A program made the position numbers and the translations under genes. A stretch of 38,406 nt of DNA from Tabrizicola fusiformis (GTDB lineage: Bacteria > Pseudomonadota > Alphaproteobacteria > Rhodobacterales > Rhodobacteraceae), in NCBI RefSeq assembly GCF_013328815.1, contig NZ_JABUHN010000022.1, forward strand, positions 1 through 38,406. Direction: 5' to 3'. The notes below the pieces were generated by a model, which saw only the letters and a list, made by a program, of their open reading frames with translations, was not told where the DNA came from and did no database searches. This document shows, in pieces, positions 34,181-38,406 of this stretch. Numbering within the stretch: position 1 is the first letter of the stretch; every line of letters begins with the position of its first letter.

Positions 34181-36416
34181 TACAGGCAAGAAAGACTGGC
34201 GCGCCCCTTCCGTCCGAAGACCCTCATCGTTCGGCGTCGGCCACGCCGACCCCGATCCGCTGGAGCCGCCCACGATGTTGCGCTCGCGGGTCCAGATCGC
34301 CGGCTCTTACGCGCCGGGCGTGCTGATGACATGGGAGGGCGGCAAGGGCATTTGTCGCTCCGTTCCCCTCGCCAACGAGGCGAAGGACCTCAACCCGACG
34401 ACTGTCGATCTGATCTTCGAGAATCTGAGCCACGCAGTGACCACCTGGCGCAATCGCGTGATGAAAGTGCTGCCCGACGCACTGCCGGAACTCGTCCTCG
34501 ACACCCCGTTCCGAGACTCGAAAACCGGCGAGGCGCGGGTGCAGCGCGCCGACTTCCAGATGACGAGCCCTGACAAGGTCGGCTACGTACCCTATCCGCT
34601 CCTGTACCGCTGCGGGATATGCGGATCGACCCGCGAGTTCGACAGCGTCGCCGATCAGGCGCGACAGCCACTACCCAGGAAGTGCAATGGCCACGAGGCC
34701 CGTTGGACGCAGGTTGACGTGGTCTACGCCCACTGGTCGGGCGACATCGAGCCGCTCAGCCCCTTCAACTACAACTTTGACTCGCAGACCGGTACCGCCA
34801 AGCAGATCAGGATGTGTACCTGCGGATCGTCGAGTTTCAAGCTGCGCAACACAGCACCTGTGTTCTCCGAATGGCGCTACGTCTGTGAGGGTTGCGGCGA
34901 GACAAGGTCGCTCAAGAAAGCCAACCCCGATGTGCTTACGCGTCTCCAGATCCAGCAGAACGAGGGCGGCCGCCAGTTCCAGTGGATCGAAGTCAACATG
35001 CTACCGGTTTCATACCGGGCAAACTCGACCTTCTATGTTCAGCGGACCAGCTTCATTGTGTTCAAAGACAGCGCAGTGGTCGAACTAATGAGCCCCAGAC
35101 GCCGCGACGGGCTGATCGCCCGGCTCGCCCAGATTCACGAAATCTCATTCGCCGAGCCGTCCGGCGATCAGATCCGCAAGAGCGTCGAGGCCGACCAAAC
35201 GCGTGCAGGCGAGTGGGACGAGTACGAAACCTACCTTGATATGGCGGAGAAGGCGGAAGGTTCCGGGCGCGCCGACGCGGCGCGCCGGCACCGCGACAAC
35301 GCGAGCTCGCTGCGCGAGGGCTGGTTCGCTAATGGTATCGTCGAGCGCGGCCAGCTCGGCAGCCAAGCGATCCTGCAGGCGATCGCGATGCGAGAGGACT
35401 GGACGCAACGTTACGACCCCGTCCGGCTGACGATCCAGCACGACGCATTCGTGCGTGAGCATATCGAGCAGGCGATGACGGAGCACAAAGCGGTCAACGT
35501 CATGTCCCCGGACGTCGTACTCACGGATGTGGTCAACGATCCGGCGCGCAAGGTGAAGTACCAAGAGACCATTGGGAGGCTGCTCGGCCATCTTGGCGTC
35601 GATCGCCTAGTACTGATCCGCGGCCTTCCGATCTGCGAATTTAGCTTCGGCTATACGAGGGTCTCGGCCACTCCGATCTACCAGCGCGAGCATAACGGTC
35701 AGCGTGTCGAGATGCCGGTCCGGCTGAAGGCGTTCGACCAACTGCCTATCCCCGACAACAAGCGGCCGATCTACGTCACGCAACAGCTCAACGAGGCGCT
35801 ATACTTCAAACTCGACGAGGGCCGAGTCCTGCGCTGGCTTGAGGCCAATCAGGTCGTCGACGTGCCCCGCGAACACGTCGGCCGCGCCTACCTAGAGCGC
35901 TACGATGACTTCGGGCCTTTCCTTGAAGTGTTCAAGGATCGCGAGGGCATGGGTGGTTACCCGCGCACCCTCCCAGCCTACATCTACCTGCTGCTGCACA
36001 CATTGTCGCACCAGATGATGCACTCGCTCGCGGACACATCGGGCGTGGACAGGGATGGTATCGGGGAACACATCTTCCCCGCCGACCTCTCTTTCGTCAT
36101 CTACCGCAAAGGAATGACGCCCGACTTGGGGAACATCTCCGCGATGTGGCGCAACTCCGCAGAGGCGTTTTTAAAGCGGGCTCTCGACCCGAGAACGCTG
36201 CGCTGCGGATCGGGTAGCCTGTGTGATATCCGCGGCGGCGCGTGCCCGGCATGCGTAATGGTGTCCGAAGTTAGCTGTATCGCATCTAACCTGCTGCTGT
36301 CGCGGGCCGCGCTGAAGGGCGGTAGAGGCCCGGAATGGGAACCGCGGACCGCTCCAAATCTTATAGGCTTTTTCGATACCTCGCATCAGTCATCAACATC
36401 TAATCCCAACGCGTGA
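34173..36416 (+). CDS. drmB: DrmB-like DUF1998 protein
   Basis: This 747-residue protein has two or more zinc clusters in the N-terminal half: CGICGS (about residue 146), CTCGSSSFK and CEGCGETRS. The C-terminal DUF1998 domain has YIYLLLHTLSHQMMHSL (about 605-620), IYRKGMTPDLG and the cysteine set CGSGSLCDIRGGACPAC (677-693). DUF1998 proteins accompany DrmA-type helicases; in DISARM DrmA and DrmB form a complex that loads on DNA with a 5' overhang. The start at 34173 overlaps the drmA stop by 8 bases and has GGGGGA just upstream; frames from 34140 and 34161 are less likely. It is the last gene of the coupled operon. Confidence 0.88.
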   Translation: MADTGKKDWRAPSVRRPSSFGVGHADPDPLEPPTMLRSRVQIAGSYAPGVLMTWEGGKGICRSVPLANEAKDLNPTTVDLIFENLSHAVTTWRNRVMKVLPDALPELVLDTPFRDSKTGEARVQRADFQMTSPDKVGYVPYPLLYRCGICGSTREFDSVADQARQPLPRKCNGHEARWTQVDVVYAHWSGDIEPLSPFNYNFDSQTGTAKQIRMCTCGSSSFKLRNTAPVFSEWRYVCEGCGETRSLKKANPDVLTRLQIQQNEGGRQFQWIEVNMLPVSYRANSTFYVQRTSFIVFKDSAVVELMSPRRRDGLIARLAQIHEISFAEPSGDQIRKSVEADQTRAGEWDEYETYLDMAEKAEGSGRADAARRHRDNASSLREGWFANGIVERGQLGSQAILQAIAMREDWTQRYDPVRLTIQHDAFVREHIEQAMTEHKAVNVMSPDVVLTDVVNDPARKVKYQETIGRLLGHLGVDRLVLIRGLPICEFSFGYTRVSATPIYQREHNGQRVEMPVRLKAFDQLPIPDNKRPIYVTQQLNEALYFKLDEGRVLRWLEANQVVDVPREHVGRAYLERYDDFGPFLEVFKDREGMGGYPRTLPAYIYLLLHTLSHQMMHSLADTSGVDRDGIGEHIFPADLSFVIYRKGMTPDLGNISAMWRNSAEAFLKRALDPRTLRCGSGSLCDIRGGACPACVMVSEVSCIASNLLLSRAALKGGRGPEWEPRTAPNLIGFFDTSHQSSTSNPNA

Positions 36417-36502
36417 TCGATTGGAGGGAACACGGGGCTCAGGCCATCGGCTACAACCCGATTGCTTCCGACATAATCGAGGCCGTTTTCCATCGAAGTT
36501 GA

Positions 36503-36518
36503 AGGAGGAACGCCTCCT
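36503..36518 (+). terminator. Short hairpin after the DISARM-like operon
   Basis: aggagg-aacg-cctcct forms a 6-bp stem about 90 bases after the drmB stop. There is no T-run. It may weaken or end the operon transcript before the DprA-like gene. The rest of the 271-base gap (36417-36687) holds the candidate promoter listed next and no gene. Confidence 0.4.
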
Positions 36519-36610
36519 CATGCAGTAAAGTTGCTTTCAATCACTCAAACGACTCGCTTACATCCTCGGCTTCAATTTGCCATAGTCGCGAGGTTAGGTT
36601 GCGACCATCG

Positions 36611-36640
36611 TTGGACACGGAAGCGAAAACCTGCTATCGT
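36611..36640 (+). promoter_or_regulatory. Candidate promoter for the DprA-PRTase pair
   Basis: ttggac (36611-36616) and tatcgt (36635-36640) fit -35 and -10 boxes with an 18-base spacer, 48 bases before the start codon. This would let the pair be expressed separately from the DISARM-like operon. It is a by-eye match to a loose consensus. Confidence 0.35.
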
Positions 36641-36687
36641 TCCCCTTACGTTCACATAGGAGCGGAGGCCGCCTGAGACGGAGAGTA

Positions 36688-37599
36688 ATGACACAACTGG
36701 ATTTCGGTGCGCTAGATTTCGCAGCACGGGCTGTTTCGCCGTTCTTGGAGCTTGGGGCATATGAAGCCCTTTGGGACCAAGACAATGCCAGCTTCAAGAC
36801 CATCGCCGCACGATTCGCTAGGGTGCCGGGAGCGCTCCCGTCCGATTTCATCGCCCCGGCTCAATCGACGGAGTACGCAAACGCGGTGCATCGCGCCCTC
36901 GTTGGAGCAGGTGTTCGGCATTATGGCGTACGTGTACATGGCGCCGGAGAGTACCCTGATCGCCTGCGGGATGCAGAGCATCCGATTGAACTGCTCTACT
37001 ATCAGGGCTGGTGGGAACTGGTGAATTCGCCCAGATCCGTCGCGATTGTCGGAACGCGCAATCCCTCCGAAGACGGGATCCGGCGCACCCGCAAACTAGT
37101 GCGTTCTCTGCTAGCCGATGACTTCACCATCGTGTCCGGACTGGCGAAGGGCGTGGACGCAGCCGCGCACACGGCTGCGATCAGCGAGGGCGGCCGCACC
37201 ATTGCGGTTCTCGGTACTCCAATTTCACAGACATACCCGAAAGAGAACGCAGCGCTTCAAAGGGAAATCGCAACCAATCATCTGCTGATCAGCCAGGTTC
37301 CCGTGACGCGTTATGAGCGCGCACCGAACCCGACCGCGAACCGACATTTCTTCCCCGCACGCAACGTCACCATGTCCGCACTAACCGATGCGACGGTGAT
37401 CGTGGAAGCCGGTGAAACTTCCGGAACGCTGGTGCAAGCCCGCGCAGCACTGAAACAAGGACGCAGACTCTTCATTTTAGATAGCTGCTTCCGCAATCCG
37501 AAGCTGACCTGGCCACACACTTACGAAGAGCGCGGCGCGATCCGCGTCCGGGATTACGATGACATCCGACAACAGCTCATACCCGGAAAGACTCACTAA
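36688..37599 (+). CDS. DprA/Smf-like Rossmann protein of a defence pair
   Basis: This 303-residue protein has the DprA/Smf core: YPDRLRD and LLYYQGWWE near residue 90-110, SVAIVGTRNPS (117-127), VSGLAKGVDAAAH (149-161), IAVLGTPISQTYP and FFPARNVTMSALTDATVIVEAGETSGTLVQA (221-251, in parts). DprA loads RecA on incoming single-stranded DNA during transformation. The usual RNRII core is RNVTM here, and the C-terminal winged-helix domain of housekeeping DprA is missing. The gene stands in a defence island and overlaps a phosphoribosyltransferase gene by 41 bases, so it is more likely a defence-specialised paralogue that senses or modifies nucleotides or foreign DNA. GGAG precedes the ATG. Confidence 0.87.
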   Translation: MTQLDFGALDFAARAVSPFLELGAYEALWDQDNASFKTIAARFARVPGALPSDFIAPAQSTEYANAVHRALVGAGVRHYGVRVHGAGEYPDRLRDAEHPIELLYYQGWWELVNSPRSVAIVGTRNPSEDGIRRTRKLVRSLLADDFTIVSGLAKGVDAAAHTAAISEGGRTIAVLGTPISQTYPKENAALQREIATNHLLISQVPVTRYERAPNPTANRHFFPARNVTMSALTDATVIVEAGETSGTLVQARAALKQGRRLFILDSCFRNPKLTWPHTYEERGAIRVRDYDDIRQQLIPGKTH

Positions 37600-38242
37600 G
37601 GTCGACGCGCTGACGCGCGGCGATCACTCCTACCTACACGAAGAAGACAACTGCCTCTTCCTCGGCGAGTACACCGCGCGCAAAGGGTTCTCCTACAGTG
37701 CAACCAACAATCTGATCATCAATTTCAAAAAACCGATGGATCGCCAAGGACGCCCAGAATGGTCCCACAAGGCGCGTAACATCCGCAAAGCCGCCGCAGC
37801 GCTTCACAAGGCCTTCGGAAACACCGATCTGCGGCGTTACACCTTCGTACCGGTCCCCCCTTCGAAGGCCAGCACCGATCCGATGTACGATAATAGAATG
37901 ATGGAAATGCTGGCCCATCTGAGTGCCCATGTACGGCGTTCACACGGCTACGACATCGATATCCGGGAACTGGTCAGCCAGACCCAAAGCACGGCTGCTG
38001 CGCATGATACGGATGCGCGACCCACACCCGCTGAGTTGGTCGCACTTTACCGGCTCGAGCAAGGTGCGCTCGCCGGAGTCCGTGAGGGGATATTGATCTG
38101 TGATGACGTCCTCACCACCGGCTGTCACTTTCGGGCGATGGAGGAAGTACTGTCCGCAGCGCTGCCAGGACGCCCCTGCTACGGCGTGTTTCTCGCCAGG
38201 CGCGTTCCCGAGGCAATCGATATCGAAGACGTCGATTGGTGA
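37559..38242 (+). CDS. Phosphoribosyltransferase-fold partner of the DprA-like protein
   Basis: This 227-residue protein has a type I phosphoribosyltransferase core. The PRPP-binding loop is in ILICDDVLTTGCHFRAM, close to the family DDxxTTG, and an earlier strand FVPVPPSKAS supplies the pyrophosphate loop region. An Arg/Met-rich segment (PMYDNRMMEML) and a variable Glu/Thr region lie between. It is not one of the standard purine or pyrimidine salvage enzymes by length and N-terminus; ComF, the competence PRTase, is a more distant comparison. The start lies within the end of the DprA-like gene in another frame, so translation is coupled. A short dyad (gtgagt/actcac, 38239-38255) overlaps its stop. 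Activity and substrate are unknown. Confidence 0.82.
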   Translation: MTSDNSSYPERLTKVDALTRGDHSYLHEEDNCLFLGEYTARKGFSYSATNNLIINFKKPMDRQGRPEWSHKARNIRKAAAALHKAFGNTDLRRYTFVPVPPSKASTDPMYDNRMMEMLAHLSAHVRRSHGYDIDIRELVSQTQSTAAAHDTDARPTPAELVALYRLEQGALAGVREGILICDDVLTTGCHFRAMEEVLSAALPGRPCYGVFLARRVPEAIDIEDVDW

Positions 38243-38251
38243 GTAAGGCAC

Positions 38252-38329
38252 TCACACCTTCCTCAGCATGTTAAAGGCCCCTTCATCCTGAATCTGAACA
38301 CGCTTTAGCCAGTCCGCATGCGTTCCAGC
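38252..38329 (-). pseudogene. C-terminal remnant of an unidentified gene cut by IS66
   Basis: Reading from the IS66 end toward the left, one frame gives about 25 sense codons (THADWLKRVQIQDEGAF then NMLRKV) and a TGA. It reads like the natural end of a protein, with mixed charged and hydrophobic residues. It converges with the phosphoribosyltransferase gene with a 9-base gap. The parent family is not recognised, and a chance frame of this length is possible. Confidence 0.4.
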
Positions 38330-38406
38330 GTAAGCGGTCGCTGGCCACCACGGTCAGCTTATCTTGACGGCTTGAAGTTCCAGGGCAGCAGGTCGTCGAT
38401 GCGGCT
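38330..38406 (-). mobile_element. End of an IS66-family insertion sequence, continuing off the window
   Basis: The sequence from 38330 begins gtaagcggtcgctgg, which matches the usual GTAAGCG start of IS66 terminal repeats. The end of its transposase gene lies 29 bases inside. The other end, and therefore the 8-bp target duplication, is outside the window. Confidence 0.75.
38359..38406 (-). CDS. tnpC: IS66-family transposase TnpC, C-terminal end only
   Basis: The last 15 codons before a TAA read SRIDDLLPWNFKPSR, the typical C-terminus of IS66 transposases (RIDELLPW motif). The rest of the gene lies to the right of the window. The transposase is a DDE enzyme that moves the element, with the help of TnpB and an accessory protein. 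Confidence 0.8.
   Translation of the reverse strand, partial: SRIDDLLPWNFKPSR

Noticed and set aside
36688-37599. Housekeeping dprA
   Set aside because: The core motif is altered, the C-terminal domain is missing and the context is a defence island, not a chromosomal topA or competence region.
1-38406. CRISPR arrays, tRNA or rRNA genes
   Set aside because: I saw no regularly spaced direct repeats and no cloverleaf or rRNA-like sequence on either strand.

Overview
The window looks like an accessory replicon or integrated mobile island of an alphaproteobacterium, most likely of the Rhodobacteraceae. The reasons are a glutaredoxin-MauE redox protein beside a cation diffusion facilitator, a VirB-type conjugation operon of the kind carried on plasmids of that family, and high-GC codon use throughout. 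No rRNA, tRNA, CRISPR array, integrase, relaxase or VirD4 coupling protein was seen.

Layout. (1) 1-2.0 kb, + strand: a redox membrane protein and a metal-efflux CDF transporter. (2) 2.5-14.2 kb, - strand: one tightly overlapping type IV secretion operon. In transcription order it holds a small orphan protein, VirB1, VirB2, VirB3, VirB4, a VirB7-like lipoprotein, a VirB5-like protein with a lytic transglycosylase domain, VirB5, VirB8, VirB9, VirB10, VirB11, a small secreted protein, VirB6 and an SSB-like protein. (3) 14.2-16.5 kb, + strand: two small exported proteins and a winged-helix protein, punctuated by related AT-rich palindromes that may be operators shared with the virB promoter. (4) 16.7-21.1 kb: a divergent TetR/MFS efflux pair with a clear operator, a MliC-like lysozyme inhibitor, a DUF1801 protein, a ClbS/DfsB-like protein and an alpha/beta hydrolase. 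(5) 21.1-22.0 kb: a transition zone without a convincing gene.

(6) 22.0-38.2 kb, all on the + strand, is a dense defence island. It starts with a Septu/PtuAB-like pair: an HNH-ATPase fusion whose HNH domain has lost its expected catalytic histidine, overlapped by a second HNH protein that keeps it. Next comes a translationally coupled operon of an N6-adenine methylase, a 916-aa protein with degenerate helicase-like features (DrmE-like), a 1444-aa DrmA-like helicase and a DUF1998 DrmB-like protein. This is a DISARM-type core with no DrmC phospholipase-D protein and with a methylase/DrmE combination unlike the textbook classes. A DprA/Smf-like protein overlapping a phosphoribosyltransferase follows after its own putative promoter. 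(7) At the right edge an IS66-family element begins; it appears to truncate a gene of which only the C-terminus remains.

How the genes may work together. The conjugation genes would move the replicon. The island would protect it and its host by methylation-based self/non-self marking, DrmA/DrmB-type helicase action on incoming DNA, HNH cleavage, and a DprA-phosphoribosyltransferase arm whose chemistry is unknown. All assignments come from motif recognition by eye; no database search was possible.
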